NCBI GenBank assembly: GCA_012033335.1
Contig: JAAURB010000007.1
Coordinates: 16,027 to 80,026, forward strand
Length of the DNA: 64,000 nucleotides
Reading direction: 5' to 3'
Source of the DNA: Oscillatoriales cyanobacterium RM2_1_1
Lineage (GTDB): Bacteria; Cyanobacteriota; Cyanobacteriia; Cyanobacteriales; Microcoleaceae
In this document: positions 39,087-47,628 of the stretch, piece by piece
How positions within the stretch are numbered: position 1 is the first letter of the stretch
How the letters are laid out: each line of letters starts with the position of its first letter
Program-made: the position numbers and the translations under genes
The notes under the pieces: model-generated
Told to the model about the DNA's origin: nothing
The model's database searches: none
The model's input: only the letters and a program-made list of their open reading frames with translations

Positions 39087-40151
39087 TTAAGTAATCTGAG
39101 TTGCCCCCAAGGCCGCTCCAACTAGGCCAACTTTTGGATTCAGGATCAGGTAAATGGGTACCTTTTCGAGCAAGCCTTTCATCCGTCCCTTTGCTAGAAA
39201 ACTTCGCAGAAAGGTTCCCTGGGTCATCAAGGGCAAGTTTTTAGCCGCAATTCCCCCCGCAATATACAGTCCACCATAGGGGAGCAACTTCAAGGCAAGA
39301 TTTCCGGCTTCCGTGCCATAGGCATCAACAAATAGATTCATGGTTTGGCGGCAGAGATGGTCATCGGTGGTCTCGGCAGCGATCGCAACTTCCGCCGCCA
39401 GATCAACGGTTCTTTCGGTTTTTGTACCCATTTCTTGCTTCCATTTGTGAAAAACCTCGGTCATCGCCGGAGACTCCAGGGAAGGATGGCGATCGCGAAA
39501 AAACTGATAGAGAGTTGCAATCCCCATGCCTGAGACAACCCGTTCGACGGAAACCCGATCCAGGTTAGCAAACTCCTTGATGTAGCTCAGGAGTTGGAAT
39601 TCTAGCTCTGACCGGGGAGAAAAATCAACATGACCCCCCTCCGTTGGAAAGACCCGATAGCCCGTTCCACAGGGAATTACGAACCCCTGCCCCAAACCGG
39701 TTCCAGCCCCAATTACTCCAATGGGAGCCGTCTCATCAGGTTCGCCGACTTGTAATGTCTGCAAGTCCTCTGGGGCTAGACCCAAGACTCCATAAGCAAC
39801 GGCAGAAAAATCATTGATCAGGTTAATTCGCGGGATCTTCAATTCCCGTTCTAAGGTTTCAGCTTGAAGGAACCAGCTAAGATTGGTCAGGGTACAGGTA
39901 TTGTTTACTACGGGGCCAGCAATTCCCAAGCAACCCTTTTCAGGGGTCAGATCTTGCCCCAGGGTTGTTCTAGCTTCCTGAAAGAACTCCAGGACAATCG
40001 GTACCAGATCAGAGTAATTTTGACTGGGATAAGTTTGTTCGTAGAGGGTTTTGAGACTGGGGAGTTTTCTGGGAGAGTCAGCAGGGGTAGCCTCAACCAG
40101 ACGCAGGATAGTTTTGGTGCCCCCGATATCTCCGGCAAGCAAGATGGTCAT
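39087..40151 (-). CDS. glk: Glucokinase
   Basis: ATP-dependent phosphorylation of glucose to glucose 6-phosphate. The N-terminal phosphate loop is LLAGDIGGTKTILRLVE. Further motifs are LGIAGPVVNNTCTLTNLSW, INDFSAVAYGVLGL (with the catalytic Asp), and IGVIGAGTGLGQGFVIP. The C-terminal GGLYIAGGIAAKNL is the adenosine loop. The 354-residue length fits the cyanobacterial and proteobacterial Glk family, rather than the shorter ROK enzymes. Confidence 0.93.
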   Translation of the reverse strand: MTILLAGDIGGTKTILRLVEATPADSPRKLPSLKTLYEQTYPSQNYSDLVPIVLEFFQEARTTLGQDLTPEKGCLGIAGPVVNNTCTLTNLSWFLQAETLERELKIPRINLINDFSAVAYGVLGLAPEDLQTLQVGEPDETAPIGVIGAGTGLGQGFVIPCGTGYRVFPTEGGHVDFSPRSELEFQLLSYIKEFANLDRVSVERVVSGMGIATLYQFFRDRHPSLESPAMTEVFHKWKQEMGTKTERTVDLAAEVAIAAETTDDHLCRQTMNLFVDAYGTEAGNLALKLLPYGGLYIAGGIAAKNLPLMTQGTFLRSFLAKGRMKGLLEKVPIYLILNPKVGLVGAALGATQIT

Positions 40152-40769
40152 GAGATTAGTGCTCCTGTTTAAATGATTCAGGTATGGGCGATCAGAATTG
40201 CCCAGTAAATTCAGAGTGGCTATGTAACCTGGTTTATAATAAAACAGTCTCAGGTCGCCATTTTCTCACTTAACATCTAGCAATCAGACATGGTTGATTT
40301 GAGATTGCTACATTCTTTACTGCATAGTCTCAATGGCATAGTCTCAATGGCATAGTCTCAATGGCATAGTCTCAATGGCATATCATCCGTTACACTGAAT
40401 GCAATTTGGCGTTGCTATGATCAGTACTCAAACCTTCTGATACGGGCTGGAATTCAATCCCTGTCAATTACTGTATAAATTCACAGGCTGGGTATCATGA
40501 TAAGCTGACAAAAAATTTAGATTTGCCTGGATCCTTTAGATTGAGATGGATTACCTGGATGGATTAGAGTAGGTCATCAAAAACTGAATGGCTTTCCGAC
40601 ATCTTGGGTGGGTAGATAACCTGAGTTGACAATAGAGCGTAGATAGATGATTGGAACCATATAACTCACCAAAAGTTTCAAGCCCCGATGACTGTCACAT
40701 CAGAGTTGAGTTTTGAGCTCGTAGAAAATACTCCACACTTCTACAGGTTTGGAAAAGACTGTACTACCC
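40152..40769. other. Intergenic region with a minisatellite
   Basis: 618 bases between divergent genes glk and the GGDEF gene, expected to hold both promoters. Apart from the 14-bp tandem repeat at 40322, I see no gene, hairpin terminator or recognisable operator. Confidence 0.5.
40322..40382. repeat. 14-bp minisatellite, four perfect copies and a partial one
   Basis: The unit GCATAGTCTCAATG repeats without mismatch from 40322 to 40377, followed by GCATA. The copy number is likely to vary by slippage. Confidence 0.92.
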
Positions 40770-41753
40770 ATGAGTGATCACCCGAGCAAAGGACTGATTC
40801 TAATCATTGATGATAACTCTGTTAATCTATCAATTCTGGCGCAGATGCTAGTGGTGGCTGGATTTGAGTATCGTGTAGCAGCAGACGGAGAGAGTGCTTT
40901 AGAATCCGTGCAATATGAACCCCCGGATTTGATTTTACTAGATGTACAGATGCTCCCTGGTATTGATGGTTTTGAGGTCTGTCAACACCTCAAAACCAAT
41001 CCGGCAACCCAGGATATTCCAATTATTTTTATGACTGCCTTGGCCGATCCCAAAAGCAAAGTTAAAGGACTTTCTTTGGGGGCCGTAGATTATATCACCA
41101 AACCTTTTCAGAAAGAAGAAGTAATAGCTCGGGTTAAAATCCACCTGAAAATCCGTTTCCTAGTCCAGGAACTTGCCCAAAAACAAACCGAGCTCGAACA
41201 TGCCAATCATCAATTGCAACGTCTGGCAACCATGGATGGCCTGACTCAAGTGGCAAATCGTCATGCGTTTGATCAATATTTGATCAGTGAATGGAAGCGC
41301 TCAATCCGAGAGCGGCGGTGGATTTCCCTGGTTTTATGCGACGTAGACTATTTCAAGCGCTATAACGATACCTATGGGCATCAAATGGGAGATCGATGTT
41401 TACAACAAGTGGCCCAAGCCTTGGTGCAGGCCGCTAGGCGACCCGCCGATCTGGTGGCGCGCTACGGCGGAGAAGAATTTGCCCTGATCCTGCCGAATAC
41501 CAATCCATCAGGGGCGAAACAAGTTGCTGAGCTGATTCAGGAAGAGATGTACCAGTTAAAGATTCCCCATGCCCAGTCTGATGTCAGCCAGTATGTCACC
41601 TTGAGTCAAGGAATTTCCAGTGTTGTTCCGACTGAATCGGAAGCCGTGGCTGACCTGATTCGGATAGCGGATGAAGCGCTGTATGAGGCCAAAAAACAGG
41701 GAAGAAATAAGTTTATCCTGGCCCCTATCGGATCGGGCTCCACAAAAGTCTGA
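40770..41753 (+). CDS. Response regulator with GGDEF diguanylate cyclase domain
   Basis: Two-component output protein making cyclic di-GMP. The receiver domain (residues 8-125) has the acidic pair D14-D15, phosphoacceptor D58 (LILLDVQM), T89 and K111. A coiled-coil linker follows (LVQELAQKQTELEHANHQLQRL, about 130-151). The GGDEF domain has the active motif GGEEF at 233-237, and RPAD at 224-227 exactly five residues before it, the product-feedback I-site. The enzyme is therefore predicted to be active and self-inhibited by c-di-GMP. No sensor kinase gene is adjacent. The ATG at 40770 is chosen over a TTG at 40749. Confidence 0.92.
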   Translation: MSDHPSKGLILIIDDNSVNLSILAQMLVVAGFEYRVAADGESALESVQYEPPDLILLDVQMLPGIDGFEVCQHLKTNPATQDIPIIFMTALADPKSKVKGLSLGAVDYITKPFQKEEVIARVKIHLKIRFLVQELAQKQTELEHANHQLQRLATMDGLTQVANRHAFDQYLISEWKRSIRERRWISLVLCDVDYFKRYNDTYGHQMGDRCLQQVAQALVQAARRPADLVARYGGEEFALILPNTNPSGAKQVAELIQEEMYQLKIPHAQSDVSQYVTLSQGISSVVPTESEAVADLIRIADEALYEAKKQGRNKFILAPIGSGSTKV

Positions 41754-41967
41754 GGAATTTTGTGAACAGAGCTATAATTCTTTTCCAGCCCGGTTTAGTT
41801 TCAACCGGAAATGCTCAACTGGAAATGCTCAACTGGAAATTTGACTCAAAGATTCAACCTGAACCCTGAACCCTGAACTTCAAATCCAAGCTCCATCAGT
41901 CTCCAATCCAACTCTAATTTAACTCCAATCTAAGCTGCGATTCTCTAGAATCTTCCAACTCCTACTA

Positions 41968-43335
41968 ATGACCTTGATGCTCCTAGATCGGTATCACTTT
42001 CTTCCTCGGTTTTATCGCTTGTCCCTGGTCAGCGTTTTTTCTAATATGATGATTCCCCTGGCGGGTTTAGTGGACACTGCCTTTCTAGGACATCTATCAG
42101 AAATTCGCTATCTGGCGGGGGTGATTCTGGCCTCTATTTTATTTGATTATCTCTATCGAGTTCTCAAATTTCTGCGCTCTAGCACTAACGCTCTGGCGGC
42201 TGAAGCCGCTGGACTAAATGACCAAAAAGCACTGATTTTGGCTGGGATCCGGAGTAGTCTGGTGGCTCTGGCCGTGGGTCTGGGAATATTGGCATTGCAG
42301 TATCCAATTCAAAAACTGGGATTTGCGATCTTGAGCGGGAACGCCAATGTTGAAGCCTCAGGGGTGGACTATTTCTACGGACGAATTTGGGGAGCCCCTG
42401 CTGTGTTATTGAATTTTGTCCTGATGGGCTGGTTTTTGGGGCAGGAACGCAATGGCATGGTGTTGCTGATGACTCTGGTGGGCAATGGAGCCAACGTTAT
42501 TCTGGACTATTTTATGATTGTCAAATGGGGTTGGGCCAGTTCAGGAGCGGGGTTGGCTACGGCGATCAGTCAATATTTGTCCCTGGGTATTGGGTTGATA
42601 GGAATGGGCTGGATTATTTCATGGCATGACCTGAAAGCGGCCCTGCCAGAAACCTTCGAGGGAAAAGCTTTGAAAGAAACGGTGGTTCTCAAATGGAACA
42701 TCCTGATCCGATTTCTGCTGTTGATCTCAGCCTATGCCATTTTTACCAATCTCAGCTCGGGCCTGGGTATAACAACCCTGGCCCAAAATGGCCTGTTGCT
42801 GCAAATTGCCCTTTTGAGCCAATTCACAATTCAGGGGGTGGGAATGACGACCCAAACGTTAACGGGAAACTTCAAAAGCAAAGGGGAAACGGAACTGTTA
42901 ATGCCCTTGCTGATTATTTCTATCCTGACGGTGATGCCGATGGCTCTCCTGTTTGCTGGGGGAACTATTTTATTTCCAGAGACCGTTTTTGGCCTCCTGA
43001 CCAATCACCCTGAGGTCAGCAACGGGATTACCCAATACACCCTCTGGCTCTTGCCCTTGTTAGAATTGACGGCGATCGCCTTTATGCTAGAGGGCCACTT
43101 CATCGGCTTGAAACAGGGCAAAACCCTACGAAATGCTGTTTTGGTTGCCTTTGGACTAGGATTTGTGCCTCTGGCGATCGCCGGATGGGTCTGGCAGAGC
43201 AATCATCTGCTGTGGATGGCATTGGTAGGATATATGGCGGGGCTGTGTTTGTTTCTCGGGGGGCAATTGCTCCAAACCCTGAACCAGCCAGTTCCTCAGG
43301 AACCCGAAAATGCTCCGGCTAAGCCCATCACCTGA
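41968..43335 (+). CDS. MATE family efflux transporter (DinF-like)
   Basis: Integral membrane Na+ or H+ coupled exporter with about twelve membrane segments in 455 residues. The first helix has the MATE/DinF pattern IPLAGLVDTAFLGHLSEIRYLAGV, and two related six-helix halves follow (the second begins near ILIRFLLLISAYAIF). The sequence fits the DinF subfamily common in cyanobacteria. The substrate cannot be predicted. The 214-base spacer before it contains short GAACCCTGAACCCTGAAC and CAACTGGAAATG direct repeats and no gene. Confidence 0.88.
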   Translation: MTLMLLDRYHFLPRFYRLSLVSVFSNMMIPLAGLVDTAFLGHLSEIRYLAGVILASILFDYLYRVLKFLRSSTNALAAEAAGLNDQKALILAGIRSSLVALAVGLGILALQYPIQKLGFAILSGNANVEASGVDYFYGRIWGAPAVLLNFVLMGWFLGQERNGMVLLMTLVGNGANVILDYFMIVKWGWASSGAGLATAISQYLSLGIGLIGMGWIISWHDLKAALPETFEGKALKETVVLKWNILIRFLLLISAYAIFTNLSSGLGITTLAQNGLLLQIALLSQFTIQGVGMTTQTLTGNFKSKGETELLMPLLIISILTVMPMALLFAGGTILFPETVFGLLTNHPEVSNGITQYTLWLLPLLELTAIAFMLEGHFIGLKQGKTLRNAVLVAFGLGFVPLAIAGWVWQSNHLLWMALVGYMAGLCLFLGGQLLQTLNQPVPQEPENAPAKPIT

Positions 43336-43385
43336 GGGAGACTCGACCTGGATACGGTGCAGATTCCCAGGAATTCCCTAGAATT

Positions 43386-43859
43386 TTAAGGGGGCTCGGG
43401 GGAAATTGGCTGATTCTGAATGCGCTCCAGTTCTTTGAGATACACCCCCCCAATATCCTGCTCCCGTAATCCCTCTAAAACAATATTTTCATAGCTGACC
43501 TGACCCCGAATGGTGATTTCTTTCCCCAAAGTCGGCAAGGGCAAGGTGGTAAAAATCCAGATGGAACCACCAGGATCTTCCAGTTGATAGGCTCCCGCCC
43601 CTAAAAAAGGAGCTTGTTGCTTGACGATTCCTCGGACATAGACTTTAGTTCCAGATCGGCGATCTTGCAAGCGCGAGATCTGAGTGGTCTGGGGGCCCAG
43701 ATCAGGACTCCCAAGGTTTAAATCTCGGCAACTCGACAGTCCTGCTGTCACACACCCGATCAGCAGGCTAGCAGAAACTATTCTGAAGGATTGATTGATT
43801 GACCTATTCAACGCTCTGTTCAATGCTCTGTTTGATGATCCGTTTGGTGATCCGTTCAA
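43386..43859 (-). CDS. Putative lipoprotein with OB-fold-like domain
   Basis: A 157-residue protein with a hydrophobic segment and lipobox-like end (ASLLIGCVTAGLSSC, Cys at about residue 44), so probably lipid-anchored outside the cytoplasmic membrane. The mature part (KVYVRGIVKQQAPFLGAGAYQLEDPGGSIWIFTT, GKEITIRGQVSYEN) looks like a small nucleic-acid-binding-type OB fold, as in other bacterial secreted OB proteins, but the ligand is unknown. The first 28 residues are Asn/Arg/Ser-rich with a small repeat (RALNRALNRSINQS), so the true start could be further downstream. Confidence 0.6.
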   Translation of the reverse strand: MNGSPNGSSNRALNRALNRSINQSFRIVSASLLIGCVTAGLSSCRDLNLGSPDLGPQTTQISRLQDRRSGTKVYVRGIVKQQAPFLGAGAYQLEDPGGSIWIFTTLPLPTLGKEITIRGQVSYENIVLEGLREQDIGGVYLKELERIQNQPISPEPP

Positions 43860-43934
43860 TGGCCTGAGTCCCCCTGCAATTGCTACAAATTCAGACCAAA
43901 AGTTGAAATACCTTGCTGAGGAACGTCTATCAAA

Positions 43935-43959
43935 TTAATATCTCAATTTGAGATATTAA
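43935..43959. promoter_or_regulatory. 25-bp near-perfect palindrome upstream of folD
   Basis: The 12-base arm TTAATATCTCAA is mirrored by TTGAGATATTAA with a single T in the centre. It lies between divergent genes (lipoprotein minus, folD plus) and could be an operator or a hairpin. No regulator is known to me for this sequence. Confidence 0.4.
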
Positions 43960-43981
43960 ATTAAGATGCAAGCCTTGTGGA

Positions 43982-44026
43982 GCAGGCATCTTGCCTATTT
44001 TCTAACAGGTAAGATGCCTGTGCTAA
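43982..44026. repeat. Dispersed repeat, copy D (long hairpin form)
   Basis: GCAGGCATCTTGCCT is followed ten bases later by its near inverse AGGTAAGATGCCTG. The head is shared with copies A-C, but the arms here form one long hairpin instead of two short ones. The remainder of the 330-base spacer has no gene. Confidence 0.65.
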
Positions 44027-44189
44027 TCTATTGGATCCATAGTTCTTGAAATACTTTGCGGTAGTCTATAGGGTGTGACTGAGGTTTGTGATCGAGGTTT
44101 ATTGATGAGGTTTATTATCGAAACCAGGATAACAGTAAACCCTGAATCTTGATGCAATTCTCCCCAGACCCTTTTTCCAAACCGTCAAT

Positions 44190-45050
44190 ATGGCCAATTT
44201 ACTAGATGGGAAAGCCACGGCTGAAAAAATTCAAGCCGAGTTGAAAGCAACCATTCAAACCCTGGCAACAAAGGCAGGTCGCCCTCCAGGGTTAGCAGTT
44301 TTGATGGTGGGGGACAATCCTGCCAGTGAGGTTTATGTACGCAATAAAGAAAAAGCCTGTACCCGGGTGGGAATTGCCTCGTTTGGCCAGCATTTACCGA
44401 CAGCCACCACCCAGACCGAACTGGCTGAGAAGATTCGGGGTCTAAATCAAAATTCTCAAGTGGATGGGATTTTGCTGCAATTGCCTTTACCGAACCATCT
44501 TGATGCGATCGCCCTGCTCCATCAGCTTGATCCTAGCAAAGATGTTGATGGACTCCATCCAGTCAATCTGGGGCACTTAGTTCGGGGGGAACCGGGGTTG
44601 CGAAGCTGTACCCCCGCTGGAGTGATGCGGTTATTGGCGGACTATGACATTCCCGTCGAGGGCAAAGATACGGTGGTTGTTGGGGCCAGTATTCTGGTTG
44701 GCAAACCCATGGCATTGATGTTGCTAGAGGCTGAAAGTACTGTGAGTGTGGCCCATATCAAAACCCAGAACCTAGCTAAACTCACCCGTGAGGCCGAAAT
44801 TCTGGTGGTTGCCGCCGGATACCCCAAACTAATTACCCAGGACATGGTGAAGCCGGGGGCAGTTGTGATTGATGTCGGGATTAATCGGATCACGAACTAT
44901 GAGGGGAAATCTCGCATCGTCGGTGATGTAGATTTTTCGGCGGTGGAACCCATCGCCCAGTACATCACCCCTGTACCGGGTGGGATCGGGCCAATGACCG
45001 TAGCTATGTTGCTGCAAAATACGGTTTGGAGCTATCAACAACGCATCTAA
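44190..45050 (+). CDS. folD: Bifunctional methylenetetrahydrofolate dehydrogenase/cyclohydrolase
   Basis: Oxidises methylene-THF and hydrolyses methenyl-THF to formyl-THF, supplying one-carbon units for purines. The active-site pattern is seen at [17 protein letters not shown] (Tyr and Lys of the catalytic pair) and [36 protein letters not shown]. The NADP-binding fold follows ([18 protein letters not shown]), and the C-terminal signature [15 protein letters not shown] closes the protein. The length of 286 is standard. Confidence 0.95.
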   Translation: MANLLDGKATAEKIQAELKATIQTLATKAGRPPGLAVLMVGDNPASEVYVRNKEKACTRVGIASFGQHLPTATTQTELAEKIRGLNQNSQVDGILLQLPLPNHLDAIALLHQLDPSKDVDGLHPVNLGHLVRGEPGLRSCTPAGVMRLLADYDIPVEGKDTVVVGASILVGKPMALMLLEAESTVSVAHIKTQNLAKLTREAEILVVAAGYPKLITQDMVKPGAVVIDVGINRITNYEGKSRIVGDVDFSAVEPIAQYITPVPGGIGPMTVAMLLQNTVWSYQQRI

Positions 45051-45102
45051 ACTAAACCCAACTGAAACCAACTAAAATCAATGGTTTCGTAGCCCTTTTC
45101 AA

Positions 45103-45612
45103 TTATTCAGCCCGCTCCAAAATCCGATTGATAATTCCGCTGGTGGAACTGGGAACTTCAAATTGAATCAGGGAAATCTTGCCGCCATACCCCAGGACAG
45201 TTGGGGCTTCTGGCAACGTTTCGACCCTATAGTCTCCCCCCTTGACATAAATATCAGGCTCCAAGGCGTGAATCAGAGAGACAGCAGTGGGCTCGGAGAA
45301 AATCACTACCCCATCAACGGATCTCAGGGCGGCTAGAACTTCTGCCCGCTGAGCCTGAGGGATAATCGGTCGTAGGGGTTGTCCTAGTTTCGCAGGTTTA
45401 ATCATCTGAACCGATTGATCGCTATTGAGCCCAATGACTAGCGATCGCCCCAAGTTCCGGGCCGCCTGAAGATAGCGCACATGTCCGGCATGGAGCAAAT
45501 CAAAACAGCCATTGGTCATCACCAGGGGTCGCCAGAGGGCTGGATTAGCCGCGATCAGGTGTTGTAACACCTCTAAGGAATAGACAGAATTTAATGGGCC
45601 AGAAGATAACAT
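45103..45612 (-). CDS. rfaE2: RfaE2/HldE-type sugar-phosphate adenylyltransferase
   Basis: Nucleotidyltransferase of the cytidylyltransferase fold. MTNGCFDLLHAGHVRYLQAARNLG contains the HxGH motif, and LVIGLNSDQSVQMIKP plus VDGVVIFSEPT are typical of the C-terminal half of HldE, which adenylylates heptose 1-phosphate. Here it stands alone without the kinase domain. Cyanobacteria often carry such single-domain proteins. Whether the sugar is a heptose is not shown by the sequence, and no other heptose genes are near. Confidence 0.85.
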   Translation of the reverse strand: MLSSGPLNSVYSLEVLQHLIAANPALWRPLVMTNGCFDLLHAGHVRYLQAARNLGRSLVIGLNSDQSVQMIKPAKLGQPLRPIIPQAQRAEVLAALRSVDGVVIFSEPTAVSLIHALEPDIYVKGGDYRVETLPEAPTVLGYGGKISLIQFEVPSSTSGIINRILERAE

Positions 45613-45773
45613 TTGTGATGCCCTGAGAACAGAAAGTTATGTTAGGGTAGCCTAATAGAATGCAAAGTATTCTAACCCGGAACAGTAGTGGGTTATACTT
45701 CTGGGAGAAAGACCCTGTATCTTTAATTATTTGAACCGTTTGAACATTAACTTTTATCCCCCGACCTGATCCT

Positions 45774-46606
45774 ATGAAAGCAACGACTAGCCGTCAATTT
45801 TCTTCTACCGCAGCTCAATTGACCAAGCTCATCGGCGGAATTTTGATCCTTTCTTCATTGGTCGATTACCTAACTCTGCTATTTCCCCTCAATTTAATGG
45901 ATCGAGCCTGGCAACTTAGTACTGCGACTCAATTGGTTGATCGGGGAATTGTGCCCATGGTAGGAATAGCGCTGGTGATCGTTGGCTTTTGGATGGATAC
46001 GGTGGTTTCAGGGGGGAGCCAGAAACCGACTAAGCCCTTGACGGATTTGAGATTCTGGATTGCGATTCTGTCCACTATTTTGGGTCTGTTGTATTTGCTG
46101 CTATTTCCGTTGCATTTGAATAACACTCGCCTGGCCCGGGCTGAAGCCTTAAGTCAAATTAGTCAGCAAGCCAATCAAGCGGAGACTCAATTGGATACCC
46201 GTCTAGGCAGTGATCAATTTCAACAGCAGGTGACTGAACGCAAAACCCAATTGAGAAATCAGTTCTCTCAGTTGCTGCAAAACGAGCAACAACTGAATCA
46301 ATTGATTGAAAGTGGCAATCTCCCTCAGCCGGTGCAGGATGCCCTGGAGGAAGCCAAAACCAACCCCGCCTCATTGGATAGTTTTTAGAGCAGCAGGCGG
46401 ATAGTCTGCCTGACCAGCTCAAAACCCAAATTCAGGAACGCAAACAAGAACTGGAGCAAGAAGCCAAAAGTCGTTCCTTCAAGTCTAGCTTGCAGACGGG
46501 TCTGAGCAGCCTGTTGCTTTCTATTGGTTATATTGTGATTGGTTGGACGGGACTGAAGACCCTGGGAATCCTAGGAGGCGGTCGTCGTAAGCCCACTGCC
46601 AGTTAG
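45774..46606 (+). pseudogene. HpsJ-like membrane protein gene with a single-base frameshift
   Basis: The frame from 45774 to the stop at 46388 gives 204 residues with three hydrophobic segments and a coiled-coil Gln-rich part (SQISQQANQAETQLD). Immediately after the stop, another frame continues with EQQADSLPDQLKTQIQERKQ, then a fourth hydrophobic segment (TGLSSLLLSIGYIVIGWTGLKTL), and stops at 46604-46606. Adding one T to the T5 run at 46382-46386 joins both parts (DSFLEQQADSLPDQL) into about 277 residues. The architecture fits cyanobacterial HpsJ, linked to hormogonium polysaccharide, but my family call is from pattern only. If the frameshift is real, the protein loses its last membrane segment. 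Confidence 0.7.
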
Positions 46607-46683
46607 TCCCTCACCCCGAATCCCAATCTGACAAACCCGAGAAACTCAACAAACCCAACAAACCAGGTAAAGCGGATCGCCAG

Positions 46684-47595
46684 ATGTTCTCAGTCTATAT
46701 TCTGACCTACAATGAAGAGTTGGATATTGCTCCTTGTATCGAGTCCGCCCTGCAATCTGATGATGTGATTGTAGTGGATTCTTTGAGTCGCGATCGTACC
46801 GTGGCGATCGCCCAGGATTATCCGGTTCGAGTGGTTCAGCATCGGTTTGAAAGCCATGGTCGGCAGCGCACTTGGATGTTGCGGGAGGTGCCCGCCCGGT
46901 ATGACTGGGTCTATCTTTTGGAAGCGGATGAGCGCCTGACCCCTGAGCTATTTGCTGAATGTCTGGAGGCGATCAAGACTCAGGATTATATTGGCTACTA
47001 TGTAGCGGAGCGGGTGATGTTCATGGGGCGATGGATTCGTCGCAGTACTCAGTACCCACGCTATCAGATGCGGCTATTTCGCAGAGATCAGGTCTGGTTT
47101 GATGACTATGGCCATACGGAGCGGGAGGTTTGCGATGGCCCAACAGGGTTTTTGCAGGAAACCTATCCTCACTACACCTGTGGCAAAGGCATGTCTCGAT
47201 GGCTCGAAAAGCACAATCGCTATTCAACCGATGAAGCGATTGAAACAGTTAAGCAGCTTTCCTCAGGACAGGTAGACTGGCAGGATTTGTTCTTGGGCAA
47301 GTCAGAGGTGGAACGGCGAAGGGCTTTAAAGGATCTTTCCCTGAGACTGCCCTTTAGACCCGTTGTTCGGTTTATTTATATGTATATTTTCCTGGGTGGA
47401 TGGCTGGATGGACGGGCCGGATTTACCTGGTGTACCCTCCAGGCTTTTTACGAATATCTCATCTTATTAAAAGTTTGGGAGATCAAAAATATGCCGACTC
47501 CTGAATTGGATCCGGCCCTAGTGGCTCGCCTGGATCAACTCAAATCCCTCAATTCCTCCCCAGACTATTCTCAGGATTCGGTGATCTCAAGTTAG
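46684..47595 (+). CDS. Family 2 glycosyltransferase
   Basis: GT-A fold enzyme transferring a sugar from a nucleotide donor. FSVYILTYNEELDIAPCIESAL is the start of the fold; VIVVDSLSRDRTVAIA and WVYLLEADERLTPEL carry the acidic residues for donor and metal binding (a variant of DxD). YQMRLFRRDQVWF resembles the region before the catalytic base. A single hydrophobic stretch (FIYMYIFLGGWLDGRAGFTW) lies in the C-terminal part, suggesting membrane association. It follows the hpsJ-like gene by 77 bases, so both may belong to surface polysaccharide synthesis. Confidence 0.85.
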   Translation: MFSVYILTYNEELDIAPCIESALQSDDVIVVDSLSRDRTVAIAQDYPVRVVQHRFESHGRQRTWMLREVPARYDWVYLLEADERLTPELFAECLEAIKTQDYIGYYVAERVMFMGRWIRRSTQYPRYQMRLFRRDQVWFDDYGHTEREVCDGPTGFLQETYPHYTCGKGMSRWLEKHNRYSTDEAIETVKQLSSGQVDWQDLFLGKSEVERRRALKDLSLRLPFRPVVRFIYMYIFLGGWLDGRAGFTWCTLQAFYEYLILLKVWEIKNMPTPELDPALVARLDQLKSLNSSPDYSQDSVISS

Positions 47596-47628
47596 CTCAG
47601 AGAATTTATTAATTCGGAGAATTTGAGA

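Noticed and set aside
40322..40382. Possible CRISPR array
   Set aside because: The units are 14 bp and directly adjacent without spacers, so this is a minisatellite.
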